Origin: a virus
DNA length: 21,749 bases
Strand: one strand, 5' to 3'
IMG/VR virus record: IMGVR_UViG_3300003621_000027
Coordinates: 5,517-27,265 of that record
Numbering within the stretch: the stretch's first letter is position 1; each line of letters begins with the position of its first letter. A program made the translations under genes and the position numbers. This document shows, piece after piece, positions 1 through 8,948 of the stretch. The notes below the pieces were generated by a model. That model was not told the DNA's origin. It was given only the letters and a program-made list of their open reading frames with translations, and did not search any database.

Positions 1-3000
1 TCTTCAGCCGAAGAAAGAATACGTAACTTTAAATATAAACTAGATTTAATTGAGAGTTACCAAAATAATTTAGATCTACTTTCTTCTTCAAATTATACAG
101 GACAAGGTATAACAGGGAGTAAAGAATATTATGAAAATCTTATTAAAGGTGTAATTAATAATTTAGATCACTACGAAAGACACTTATTCTATACTAATTC
201 ATCTTCTGCATGGCCTAAGAGTAATTCAACTAAACCTTTCATAAATCAACCATCCTCAACTACAGAAGCAACAGAATGGTATAATACAGAATTACAAAGT
301 GCAATTCGTTATGATGCACAAAACGTTGATATATTAACTAATACAATACCTTCATACCTTAAAGAAGATCCTGCAAACCAACCATATGAATTATTCATTC
401 ATATGATAGCACAGCATTTTGACAATCTATGGTTATATACAGATTCTGTTTCTAAAAAATATGATGCAGACAATAGGTTAGATAGAGGGGTATCTAAAGA
501 CTTAGTAGAAGAATTACTAAAAAACTTTGGAGTTAAACTATACACAAGTAATAAATCAGCAGAAGATCTATTCAAATACTTTACTGTTAATTCTTATGAT
601 ACACAAGGAGAGTACTTATCTGATAGAGATGGTAGAGCTGGAATAATAAAATCTAACCAAGATCAATTATCTCAAAACGATTATCAAAAAGAGATTTATA
701 AAAGAATCTACCACAACCTTCCTCTACTATTAAAAAGTAAAGGTACGGAAAGAGGATTAAGAGCATTAATAAACTGTTTTGGAATACCTTCTGATATACT
801 TAAAATTAAAGTATACGGAGGACAATCCACAGAAGACTTACCATTTTACGGAGGAGAGCAAGCCTGGACCGGTTCTTTAGATAAGGTACGATTAGATAAT
901 ACAGGTAGTATAGTAGAAGGAAACACACTATCCTTTTATACAAGTATATCAAATAAAGAAAATATCTACACTAACGACTTACATAGAATAGAAGTAGGAT
1001 TCTCACCTTCAGATAATATTAATAATTACATAGTATCACAATCCAATATATTATTTCCAAATAGTACTTTTAATATTGACAACTATATAGGGGATCCAAG
1101 AGATATAAAAACAAATAAGTACAGCGATTTACAGGAATATGCTAAAGAAATCTTCGATAACGTAGATAAATATAACTTGAAGGATTTTGTTAGGTTGATT
1201 AAATTCTTTGATAATGTAGTATTTAGAATGGTTCGAGACTTTGTTCCTGCTAGATCTGTAACAGATACAGGAGTAATAATTAAACCGCATCTTTTAGAGA
1301 GAAGTAAGCATACATCTCCTATAATGACTTGGACACAACCTGAATATAGTGGTTCAATAGATACTGCTTTTATAACAGGGTCTAACGGAGGAGCTTATAA
1401 AAACATAGGAAATGGAGCAGAAGGTACATTATTTAATAAAGAATCTTCTACTAGTACATCCTACTACATACAGACCCCAATAGGAAGAAAAGGTACTAAT
1501 GATAAGAGAAATGATCAGCCTAAGTTCAATGGAGAGTTACATCAATCAAATATAAAAATTACAAATGGTGAATTAAATAAAAATAATCCATTTAAAAATT
1601 TAGAGTATTCTAATGTAAAATATAAAGTACAGTTTTTCAAAGATGCACCATCAAATGCATGTACATTAGAAACTACTGATCTAACTAGACTTATAATAGA
1701 CCCAGATAGTACAAATAGTAACTTTACTAACTATAACTTAGGTAATATGTTTGAAGGTGCTACTAGGCTGTATGATTACGAGGTTGAAACAGAGGGAATT
1801 ACAGTTGCTCTAACAGGAGATACTACAACGTATAACTTTTTACAACAAGGGTACAGCCAATACCAAGTATTTCAAGTCACTGCATACCATCAAGAAAATG
1901 ATACCCTATTTGAAGGAGAATGTGAGAATACAAGAGAAGCTATAATTGTATCATGTAACTTAGCTTTATTACAAAACACAATACCACCACAAATAACACC
2001 TAACCAATCCTATAACTTGACTACCTGGTGGAACCGCAGCAACTCCCCAAATACTGCAGTATCGTACATAATAAACGAAGTTTCTTACCAACCGGAACAG
2101 GTTGAAGATTTTACATTTCCTTTAAATATATATGGAGAAGAACCTAATATAAACATAAAGATTCAAGATAATAATAACCCAAATTGTAATATAGAAACAT
2201 CTATTCCTTTTAATAGTTGTACTATTGGACCTTTAAATAATATTTTTAATACTAACAGTAATGGAGAGTATATCTTCCCGTATGGATTTGGAGGAGTATA
2301 TGAAGATTTTACAACATTTAGATTCAGATTAAGTTGGTGTAGTGATGCACTATCATTATTTAATTTCGGCACCATAAGCGGTTGTTCAGGTACATCCTAT
2401 ATTGGTAATTGGGTCGAAGTCGATCCTACTAAACCAATAAGAACAGAAAATCTGGATGACCTTTTAGAGGATTATCCTGAAGCAAACGCTGTAGACCCGA
2501 ATAGTTCGTCTACATCTGCAGGTTATGATACATTTAAAAAGATTCAAAGTTTTCTAAGTTCAAATGATAACCCATACCTAACATACTCGAAAATTTCCTT
2601 AAGATTTGAAGCAATAAATAGTGAAAATTGTACTTTAATTAATCCATATAGTATAAGTGTAGGAACAGCTACATTTCAACCAACTTACAACGAATTTCAA
2701 CTTTACTACAATAGTATAGTAGATAACGCATGCTGTGAAAGTACAACATTAACAGTGTTTACAGAAGCTGAAACAGCAAGTGAATTTTTTACACATAAAT
2801 TAACAGACATTCAAGCTGGAACTATTACTCTACCTGTACTACCTCCTGCTATCTTCATTGAAGACCCACAAGAGGTAGATAACCCAGAATATGCACCAAC
2901 AGGTTGGTACACTGACGGAAATATATCTAGGTATTGGACAAAAGATACCGGTTTTTGGAGCTATTCATCATCAGACCCAGCCCCCTTTAGTACTACGTAT

Positions 3001-3042
3001 ATCCATTGTAGTGATAGTAGGTATGGTGAATGTCCTTTGTAG
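1..3042 (+). CDS. Large baseplate/distal-tail structural protein, 5' end missing
   Basis: The frame is open from base 1, so this gene starts before the window; the ATG at 403 is internal, because 134 in-frame codons without a stop precede it. 1013 residues are visible. Conserved-looking stretches (residues counted from base 1) include LTNTIPSYLKED near 112-123, MIAQHFDNLW at 135-144, DADNRLDRGVSKDLV near 155-169, KSKGTERGLRALI near 245-257, NIDNYIGDPRD near 358-368 and LIKFFDN...VPARS...HLLER near 399-434. From memory these occur together in a structural protein family of marine and Bacteroidota phages; the KGT segment also recalls tail protein I-type baseplate proteins. The rest, from about residue 560, is Cys-containing, low in Lys/Arg and probably made of beta domains. 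The last 115 residues resemble modules at 15673-16548 and 17379-20501. The exact baseplate role is inferred. Confidence 0.75.
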   Translation, partial: SSAEERIRNFKYKLDLIESYQNNLDLLSSSNYTGQGITGSKEYYENLIKGVINNLDHYERHLFYTNSSSAWPKSNSTKPFINQPSSTTEATEWYNTELQSAIRYDAQNVDILTNTIPSYLKEDPANQPYELFIHMIAQHFDNLWLYTDSVSKKYDADNRLDRGVSKDLVEELLKNFGVKLYTSNKSAEDLFKYFTVNSYDTQGEYLSDRDGRAGIIKSNQDQLSQNDYQKEIYKRIYHNLPLLLKSKGTERGLRALINCFGIPSDILKIKVYGGQSTEDLPFYGGEQAWTGSLDKVRLDNTGSIVEGNTLSFYTSISNKENIYTNDLHRIEVGFSPSDNINNYIVSQSNILFPNSTFNIDNYIGDPRDIKTNKYSDLQEYAKEIFDNVDKYNLKDFVRLIKFFDNVVFRMVRDFVPARSVTDTGVIIKPHLLERSKHTSPIMTWTQPEYSGSIDTAFITGSNGGAYKNIGNGAEGTLFNKESSTSTSYYIQTPIGRKGTNDKRNDQPKFNGELHQSNIKITNGELNKNNPFKNLEYSNVKYKVQFFKDAPSNACTLETTDLTRLIIDPDSTNSNFTNYNLGNMFEGATRLYDYEVETEGITVALTGDTTTYNFLQQGYSQYQVFQVTAYHQENDTLFEGECENTREAIIVSCNLALLQNTIPPQITPNQSYNLTTWWNRSNSPNTAVSYIINEVSYQPEQVEDFTFPLNIYGEEPNINIKIQDNNNPNCNIETSIPFNSCTIGPLNNIFNTNSNGEYIFPYGFGGVYEDFTTFRFRLSWCSDALSLFNFGTISGCSGTSYIGNWVEVDPTKPIRTENLDDLLEDYPEANAVDPNSSSTSAGYDTFKKIQSFLSSNDNPYLTYSKISLRFEAINSENCTLINPYSISVGTATFQPTYNEFQLYYNSIVDNACCESTTLTVFTEAETASEFFTHKLTDIQAGTITLPVLPPAIFIEDPQEVDNPEYAPTGWYTDGNISRYWTKDTGFWSYSSSDPAPFSTTYIHCSDSRYGECPL

Positions 3043-3088
3043 GTAATTAGAGTAGAAGGAGAATTAAATTAAAAGAATATTAAAAACA

Positions 3089-4297
3089 ATGACTGAGAGT
3101 ACATTTATAGATTTACATTTTACTAGCGGGGAGTTAAATAAACCTCATGTTATACATTTAAATGTAAATGAAGTGGAGAATACAACACCAAGGCAAGGAG
3201 TAATTAAAAGTCTGATTGTATCTGTAGATGCATTTTCAATTAACGGACAGAGTGATAATACGTACATAGAAGGGATACTGGAACAGATAGAGACAGTAAG
3301 ATTTACTTTTGAGGAAATAGTATTTAATATGAACATACTATCTAAAACATACTATCCAGCCAGAAATCCATTTTTCTACTTCGTAATAGACCCAGTTTAT
3401 ATTCCAAATATCGATGATGCAGATATATTTGAATCTACGATCAAAGATATTACATTTACACCTTTCCTTCAAGATGTGCAATTTGGGTTTAGTGAATATA
3501 ATCCTCTTATAAGTAATGCAGAGTTAAACAGGAAATCAAAAACCCTAATGACTTCCGATAAATCAGAAAGAACAAACACACCGGTTAATATAGATGCGCT
3601 ATTAAACTTAACAGCAGATAAAGCATCAATACAAGATTCAATGTACTCCGATACAGGATGGATTAACGCAAGATATAACGGGAGTAAAACATCGGCATTA
3701 GAAAGTGCAGGAATAGCGCCAACTATAGCAGGACGTACATTTACAGGAGAGGTATTCTCATCAGACAGTGATACAGATTATATATGCGCTTTAGAAAATA
3801 GGGTTAAACAGGAGTTATTTCATACTGCAGAAACCGAACTACCTACATCTACATTAAGCGACTTAGAACTAACATTAACACAACCATTCGGCCCAGGACA
3901 GACTCAAATTACATTCTCTACTAATAATTCCTCAGATTTCTTAAGCATAGGGGATGTTTTAGTAACTTTTAGAGAATATCTAGATGGCACCTCAATACCG
4001 GAATATGTAAGAGTTGTTTCAATTTCAAAAAGCGGTAAACAAGCAATAGTAGTTAGAGACATCTACAAAAATTGGGTAATATTACCAATATCAACTTTTG
4101 CTATAGACACCGTATTTACGAAAGTCAACAGATTCGATATATTTAGATTTGGAACAGGACAGAATAGAATACAGTTAGTTAATAACTCAAGGATTTATGT
4201 GGAAGGTAATAATACAATAGTTGACACGGATGACTTCGGGTTAATTACTTCTTCATCTCAATGTCCGTACATAGGGTATATAGTAGATCAGACATAA
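3089..4297 (+). CDS. Probable virion structural protein, role unknown
   Basis: A 402-residue acidic protein with no signal peptide or membrane segment. A central stretch near residues 184-198 (DSMYSDTGWINARYNG, followed by SKT) matches a motif I recall from structural proteins of marine tailed phages; it is followed by GRTFTGEVFSSDSDTDYICAL. The C-terminal third alternates hydrophobic and polar residues as in a beta domain. The start is the first ATG after the upstream stop. AGAAGGAG lies about 27-35 bases upstream, too far to act as a Shine-Dalgarno sequence; the bases just before the ATG are A-rich. Its place between a baseplate-like gene and other structural genes, on the same strand, supports a tail role. 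I cannot name the family. Confidence 0.7.
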   Translation: MTESTFIDLHFTSGELNKPHVIHLNVNEVENTTPRQGVIKSLIVSVDAFSINGQSDNTYIEGILEQIETVRFTFEEIVFNMNILSKTYYPARNPFFYFVIDPVYIPNIDDADIFESTIKDITFTPFLQDVQFGFSEYNPLISNAELNRKSKTLMTSDKSERTNTPVNIDALLNLTADKASIQDSMYSDTGWINARYNGSKTSALESAGIAPTIAGRTFTGEVFSSDSDTDYICALENRVKQELFHTAETELPTSTLSDLELTLTQPFGPGQTQITFSTNNSSDFLSIGDVLVTFREYLDGTSIPEYVRVVSISKSGKQAIVVRDIYKNWVILPISTFAIDTVFTKVNRFDIFRFGTGQNRIQLVNNSRIYVEGNNTIVDTDDFGLITSSSQCPYIGYIVDQT

Positions 4298-4317
4298 TAA
4301 AATAATAAAATAATAAT
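4294..4317 (+). repeat. 8-bp tandem repeat (ATAATAAA) x3
   Basis: Three copies of an 8-base unit, the last with one change, span the stop codon of the 3089-4297 gene and the start of the gap. This is simple AT-rich sequence and supplies extra stop codons; no function is claimed. Confidence 0.6.
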
Positions 4318-4321
4318 TTAA

Positions 4322-4333
4322 GATATTTATAAT
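4322..4333 (+). promoter_or_regulatory. Candidate promoter element GATATTTATAAT
   Basis: The 54-base gap before the gene at 4352 contains GATATTTATAA, which occurs again exactly at 8926-8936 in another gap. It includes TATAAT at 4328-4333, a match to a sigma-70 type -10 box, 19 bases before the ATG. Read on the other strand, TATTTATA is TATAAATA, the T4 late promoter core. In sequence this AT-rich such matches arise easily, so this is a weak call. Confidence 0.3.
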
Positions 4334-4351
4334 ATATAGAAAAATACTAAA

Positions 4352-5011
4352 ATGGGATATTTAGATAATTCAATAGTTACGGTTGATGCAATATTGACTA
4401 AAAAAGGTAGGGAACTACTTGCAAGAGGAGATGGCTCCTTTAAAATAACTCAATTCGCTCTTTCTGATGATGAGGTAGATTATACCCTGTATAATCCAAC
4501 ACATCCTTTAGGTTCGGCTTACTATGGACAAGCGATAGAAAACTTGCCATTATTAGAAGCTTTTCCTGATGAGACTCAAATCATGAAATATAAATTAACT
4601 ACACTACCTAGAGGAACCGCTAAACTACCTATTCTAGATATCGGATATAGTTCAATTAGATTAAAACAAGGAGCATCTCTAGCTATAACTCCTCAAACAT
4701 TAAACTACTTAGGTTCAACTCAAACCTTTGAAGCAGGAGGTTATGTAGCAACAATAGCAGATACTAGAGTATTACAGACATACAACGGAGTAGGGATAAA
4801 CACACCAGAAGCAGAGAGGTTAAACTCTACCACTACTTTAGGTACTAATGTTTCTAAAACAGTTATAGGTACATCAATCAACTTAACTGCAACTACTATT
4901 AACACGTTATTTGCAGGACAATCAACATTACAGACAACTATCACAGTGATAGGAAGAGATTCAGGAGCTAGAGTAACTGTACCAATCACAATCGTAAAAG
5001 TAAATAATTAA
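4352..5011 (+). CDS. Conserved phage structural protein (MGYLDNSIVTVDAILTKKGR family)
   Basis: A 219-residue protein. The N-terminal half is of a type I recognise as strongly conserved among marine tailed phages: MGYLDNSIVTVDAILTKKGR at 1-20, then ELLARGDGSFKITQFALSDD, the region DYTLYNPTHPLGSAYYG, and NLPLLEAFPDETQIMKYKL at about 64-82. The C-terminal half (from about 110) is Thr/Ile/Val-rich and looks like an Ig-like or beta-sandwich domain ending in VPITIVKV. There are no membrane segments. The family is usually annotated as a virion structural protein without a defined role. It is followed after 6 bases by the next gene, so the two are probably co-translated or at least co-transcribed. 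The protein is complete. Confidence 0.75.
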   Translation: MGYLDNSIVTVDAILTKKGRELLARGDGSFKITQFALSDDEVDYTLYNPTHPLGSAYYGQAIENLPLLEAFPDETQIMKYKLTTLPRGTAKLPILDIGYSSIRLKQGASLAITPQTLNYLGSTQTFEAGGYVATIADTRVLQTYNGVGINTPEAERLNSTTTLGTNVSKTVIGTSINLTATTINTLFAGQSTLQTTITVIGRDSGARVTVPITIVKVNN

Positions 5012-5017
5012 TAAGAT

Positions 5018-6028
5018 ATGTCATTTAAAAGATTAGATCCAGAAGATATTTCAATAAGTGCTGAATCAGTAGTTGCGCCATTATGGTCAACAGATACTAA
5101 ATACTTAACATCCTTCCATACATCATCAGATCAAGTAGCAGCAAATACAGGAAATTATTTTTACGAAATATACGAAAACGAAACAGGGACAACAACCCAA
5201 GCAAACGTACAATTTGCTATCGCTTATGGTGATAAATTAGGTAGAGGATCTGTACCATATAATACGAATGTATCATCTAAATCACCATCATCAACTATTT
5301 ACGGACAGTATAGAAACTTAATTTTCGGAGACGAAGAAACAGGGTTCGTTTTTGGGACATATGAATCTGAATACATATATGTAATGAGTGTGGATAGAGC
5401 CAGATACAAGGAGAAACTACTACCAGGTTCTTTTAACTTAAAATTAACAAATGGTAATAGAACTTTACATCTAACAGATAATAGTGCCGATTTAACTACT
5501 GTATCTTATGTAGATGCAGGTCGAGTATATGACATTATAAGCGGCTCAGATGGATCATCTTGGGATGGAGGTAATGGATTTACTACTAATCACGGAAGCT
5601 ACGGTAAATTCTTACCAGATGTTGGTATAGTAGTCCTTAACGGAACTGCTCTGAATTTAGACACATCGGAAGGTGTAAATATCGGTAATGATGATGCAAC
5701 AGACGGTTCTGCTAACAATTTAGGTAAGTTTTACAATGCAATTAAAAATGGAGCAAGTGGTTCACTACAATCAGAAGAGACTATTTCTTCTAACTACGTA
5801 TTTGTAAGAGTTCGAAATAGTGAATTTAACTACTCAACCAATCCTTCAAACATAACAAGCTCAGGAGAACTACGTCACGATGTAATGATCAATACTCCTC
5901 AAGCATATATTACAACAGTAGGATTATATAACGACAATAACGATCTATTAGGGGTAGCTAAACTATCTAGACCACTTCTTAAAGACTTTACAAAAGAGGC
6001 TTTAGTAAGAATCAAACTAGATTATTAA
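5018..6028 (+). CDS. Probable tail structural protein, paralogue of next gene
   Basis: A 336-residue protein. The N-terminus reads MSFKRLDPEDISISAESVVA and resembles opening segments of structural proteins in marine phages. The middle has RARYKEKLLPGSFNLKL near 127-143 and GKFLPDVGIVVLNG near 196-209, a pattern (a 'PGSF' strand followed by a 'G-hydrophobic' strand) that recurs in the next protein. The C-terminus has NSEFNYSTNP at 267-276 and YITTVGLYND at 297-306, followed by LLGVAKLSRPLLKDF. The last part is clearly shared with the protein at 6032-7156. It starts 6 bases after the previous stop and ends 3 bases before the next start. The role is likely in the tail or baseplate; the precise function is unknown. 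Confidence 0.72.
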   Translation: MSFKRLDPEDISISAESVVAPLWSTDTKYLTSFHTSSDQVAANTGNYFYEIYENETGTTTQANVQFAIAYGDKLGRGSVPYNTNVSSKSPSSTIYGQYRNLIFGDEETGFVFGTYESEYIYVMSVDRARYKEKLLPGSFNLKLTNGNRTLHLTDNSADLTTVSYVDAGRVYDIISGSDGSSWDGGNGFTTNHGSYGKFLPDVGIVVLNGTALNLDTSEGVNIGNDDATDGSANNLGKFYNAIKNGASGSLQSEETISSNYVFVRVRNSEFNYSTNPSNITSSGELRHDVMINTPQAYITTVGLYNDNNDLLGVAKLSRPLLKDFTKEALVRIKLDY

Positions 6029-6031
6029 TGA

Positions 6032-7156
6032 ATGAGTGCTTACAAAAAACTAAATCAACAGGATGCATATATATCGACTTATTCCGCCCGTAAATCATGG
6101 ATAGCTAGCGGTAGTCAATATACAGATCTTGGTATACAGAATATATTTGGACTATCAGGTTCAGGAGCATATATACCTGATTCCTCCGATAATACATACG
6201 GAGGAAATATAGCCAATTCTGGAAGCACTACTTTTAATAAGAGGTTAGTTTTTGAAAGCAACCACCACCTATACTACAGTCAATTCAACAACTCAGAATT
6301 AACTACATCTTCTTCTTATGAGAATTACCTACAATCATCTTACGAAGTTAGCGGTTCTAGACAGTTAAATTCTAGAGTAGCTATTTTTTCTTTGCCAAAA
6401 GAAGTTTACGGAACTCATATAGAACCTAAATCTATTTCTATTCTACCTGATTTAAAGTATGGAAGCGATCCACAAGATGGTAGTTATGATAACTATGTAC
6501 TAGATAGTTATGCAACAGAAACAGGTGAGGATTCATTTGATATAGAAAATAATCTATATATAGAAAACACAGATTTTCTATTTGAAACATCTGCTGATAA
6601 CTGCACACTTAACGATCCAGACTACATACAAGATGAATCAACATACGTGAATGAAACCTCAGAAGGAGGAGGTGAATATTTAGATACAACTACAGTACCT
6701 AAAAGTTGTAATGAAATAGTAGACGATGGAGAAGGAAGATTATATTTTAAATACTCATCTCCTAGAGTCTATGTAGGTAATGTAATTTATCCACACGGAC
6801 AAATTATTATAACAGATGAAAAAATAGCAGTGTATTATAATGTATACTTTGACGCTATATTAAGATGGAAATCAAATCTACCAATATACACGCATAATTA
6901 CCACTGTAGGATTAAGACCGGAGAATTTAACCACACTTTAAATAAGACAGCTTTAAAAACAGCAGATGGACAGATAGCAAATAATGTTTCTGGATCAACT
7001 TTTCAACCATATATTACAACAGTAGGTCTATATAATGATGCTAATGAATTAGTAGCTGTAGGTAAGCTAGGACAACCACTTCCTAAATCAGCAGAAACCG
7101 ATACAGTTATAGTCACTAAGCTGGATATGAATTTTGGAGTAAACAGATTAGGTTAA
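6032..7156 (+). CDS. Probable tail structural protein, paralogue of previous gene
   Basis: A 374-residue protein with the same plan as its upstream neighbour. SLPKEVYGTHIEPKSISI near 120-137 matches the neighbour's 'PGSF' region, VGNVIYPHGQIIIT near 248-261 matches its 'LPDVGIVVL' region, GEFNHTLNKTA lies at 297-307 and YITTVGLYND at 327-336, followed by VAVGKLGQPLPKS. The two genes share a 19-base identical run encoding this part. The central 150-230 region is acidic, low in similarity and specific to this copy. The start at 6032 is 3 bases after the previous stop; an out-of-frame ATG at 6028 overlaps that stop but opens another frame. This reads as a tandem gene duplication with divergence of the middle, consistent with two related subunits of one tail structure. 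Confidence 0.72.
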   Translation: MSAYKKLNQQDAYISTYSARKSWIASGSQYTDLGIQNIFGLSGSGAYIPDSSDNTYGGNIANSGSTTFNKRLVFESNHHLYYSQFNNSELTTSSSYENYLQSSYEVSGSRQLNSRVAIFSLPKEVYGTHIEPKSISILPDLKYGSDPQDGSYDNYVLDSYATETGEDSFDIENNLYIENTDFLFETSADNCTLNDPDYIQDESTYVNETSEGGGEYLDTTTVPKSCNEIVDDGEGRLYFKYSSPRVYVGNVIYPHGQIIITDEKIAVYYNVYFDAILRWKSNLPIYTHNYHCRIKTGEFNHTLNKTALKTADGQIANNVSGSTFQPYITTVGLYNDANELVAVGKLGQPLPKSAETDTVIVTKLDMNFGVNRLG

Positions 7157-7168
7157 TATTTATATAAG
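7155..7168 (+). promoter_or_regulatory. Candidate promoter element AATATTTATATAAG
   Basis: Directly after the stop of the 6032-7156 gene, the 54-base gap carries TATTTATA, as do the gaps before 4352 and 8949. It lies 54 bases before the ATG at 7211. The gap has no convincing terminator hairpin; the best stem, GTAG-TAT-CTAC at 7180-7190, is only 4 bp. Confidence 0.22.
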
Positions 7169-7210
7169 TATTTAGTAGGGTAGTATCTACGACCATAAAA
7201 GATTAAAAAA

Positions 7211-8914
7211 ATGAGTATAATTCTTAGAACAAACAAAGGAAAGGCTTTATCTTACGATGAAATGGACAGGAACCAATCACAGTTCTTCTATTCAAGTTCA
7301 CTTCATAATGATAATACAAGACTAAGACTACACTATACAGGGAGTGAGAACTTGGATACTGCTACAGAAGACTACGGTCCTAACAGGTATCAGGAAATAA
7401 ACCTACCCGCTCTTAATACAGATAGCTTAACAGCAACTGCAGCAGGAAATACAGGAGATATACAATTTAATACCGATGGCCAATTCGATGCTCTTGGTTC
7501 TTTTAAATTTGATAGAGCACAAAAATTCTTGGGTATCGGAACAGGTACCCCTGAGGAAAAATTAGATATACATGGAGAAGGATCCGGTGGAGCTTCTATA
7601 AACCTTAAAGGTAGTAATAATCCTTTTAATGAAGCACATACCAGACACGCTAGTATAAATTTCTACGAAAGTAGTACCTATATAGGGCAGATAGGAAGAG
7701 TGGATAGTACTACTAACGACCTATATTTTACAAACAACTTCCCGAAAGATGAAGGATTTGGAAAAGTGCATATTGGAATAGGAACAGCAAAAATCAATCC
7801 TTCAGACCCCCCAAACAGTAGATATGACAACGCAGATAATATTGTAGCAGCTACATTCACAAGAACTAGTGAAGGTATATCTAGAGTAGGTATTGGAACT
7901 AAAATACCAAACAGACAGTTAAGTTTAGTAGGGGAAGAAGGAATAGGAATCTCACCATCAGGGGACGACAAACTACAATCTTTTCTATCCCCATTACCAT
8001 TCAGTATATACAGCTCAGAAAACGGAGATGGAAAAAGAGACCTGATACCTAACAATTCAGAACCTAGAGGATTATTCATATCATCTCCAACACAGACTAA
8101 TGGAGGTAACATAGTAGTAGCTATTAACACCGATAGTCAAAATAAAAATGAAGGATTTAATATTATTAATTCATTTGCAGGAGAACATACAAACTCCGAA
8201 GTAATATTTAGTGCACAAGCAAGCGGTAAGGTAGGTATTAATACTAATTTTCCTTCTGATGTAGGATTAACAGTAGAAGGACATATAGAAACTTCAGAAA
8301 CACTTAAAGTTGGTACACTAGACGACGGTGCATCAGATTCAACAAGTGCAGTAGTTGCTACTTCAACTGGTTTATTTCAAAAAATAGCAGCAGCACCAGT
8401 ACCTATAGGAGGAATTATAATGTGGTCTGGTACAATTGCAAATAAGCCTGCAGGTTGGGAACTATGTGATGGTGAAACATATAATGGAATAACAGCACCA
8501 GATTTGAGAAACAAGTTTATAGTAGGTGCAAATGCAGATAATGGAGGAGCAGCTAAAACAACTATAGAGGGTACAGCTAAAATAACTGGAGGTTCAAAAG
8601 ATGCAGTTGTAGTTTCACATACACATGGAGGAACTACCGCCAGCTCTAACGCATCCCACAGTCACAAAACTTTCGGAGAATCAAATAACCAGACACTATC
8701 AAATAACAACTACCCTACACTAGCACACAGTACAGGAGGAAATGCTGGATACAGGATACATGGTAGTACAGGAGCAGCTACATTAGGTAAAACATCAACT
8801 GAATCAGCAAACCACAACCACACTTTTACTACAAACAGTACAGGTGTAGATGGAGATAATAAAAACCTACCACCATACTACGCTCTAGCATTTATAATAT
8901 ATGTAGGAGCATAA
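7211..8914 (+). CDS. Tail fibre protein with tail-collar domain
   Basis: A 567-residue fibre protein. The N-terminal 45 residues (GKALSYDEMDRNQ...YSSSLHNDNTRLRLHY) align with the start of the next gene's protein and are probably the domain that fixes it to the tail. Residues 106-121 (LGIGTGTPEEKLDIHG) and about 226-240 are GIGT-P repeats found in many fibres. Residues 397-440 (VPIGGIIMWSGTIANKPAGW, then ELCDGETYNGITAPDLRNKFIVGA) are a tail-collar domain like that of T4 gp12 and lambda-type side-tail fibres. Three His pairs follow at HTHGG, SHSHKTF and NHNHTF, ending in LPPYYALAFIIYVGA; in gp12-like proteins such histidines bind a metal ion in the receptor-binding trimer tip. It is therefore a likely receptor-binding protein. 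It is complete and the domain call is firm. Confidence 0.88.
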   Translation: MSIILRTNKGKALSYDEMDRNQSQFFYSSSLHNDNTRLRLHYTGSENLDTATEDYGPNRYQEINLPALNTDSLTATAAGNTGDIQFNTDGQFDALGSFKFDRAQKFLGIGTGTPEEKLDIHGEGSGGASINLKGSNNPFNEAHTRHASINFYESSTYIGQIGRVDSTTNDLYFTNNFPKDEGFGKVHIGIGTAKINPSDPPNSRYDNADNIVAATFTRTSEGISRVGIGTKIPNRQLSLVGEEGIGISPSGDDKLQSFLSPLPFSIYSSENGDGKRDLIPNNSEPRGLFISSPTQTNGGNIVVAINTDSQNKNEGFNIINSFAGEHTNSEVIFSAQASGKVGINTNFPSDVGLTVEGHIETSETLKVGTLDDGASDSTSAVVATSTGLFQKIAAAPVPIGGIIMWSGTIANKPAGWELCDGETYNGITAPDLRNKFIVGANADNGGAAKTTIEGTAKITGGSKDAVVVSHTHGGTTASSNASHSHKTFGESNNQTLSNNNYPTLAHSTGGNAGYRIHGSTGAATLGKTSTESANHNHTFTTNSTGVDGDNKNLPPYYALAFIIYVGA

Positions 8915-8925
8915 GAATAAAATCA

Positions 8926-8937
8926 GATATTTATAAC
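8926..8937 (+). promoter_or_regulatory. Candidate promoter element GATATTTATAAC
   Basis: The 34-base gap before the gene at 8949 holds the same 11-base GATATTTATAA as the gap at 4322. It begins 23 bases before the ATG. The support is its repetition in gaps; I did not count every in-gene occurrence. Confidence 0.3.
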
Positions 8938-8948
8938 AAAGACATACA

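Noticed and set aside
3054-3063. AGAAGGAGAA as the ribosome binding site of the 3089 gene
   Set aside because: It is about 27 bases from the ATG and no nearer start codon is available at usual spacing.
4324-4331. Antisense T4 late promoters (TATAAATA on the minus strand) in three gaps
   Set aside because: No minus-strand gene lies downstream of any of them, so the direction makes no sense; kept only as a possible + strand motif.
7180-7190. GTAG-TAT-CTAC hairpin in the gap before 7211
   Set aside because: A 4-bp stem is expected by chance.
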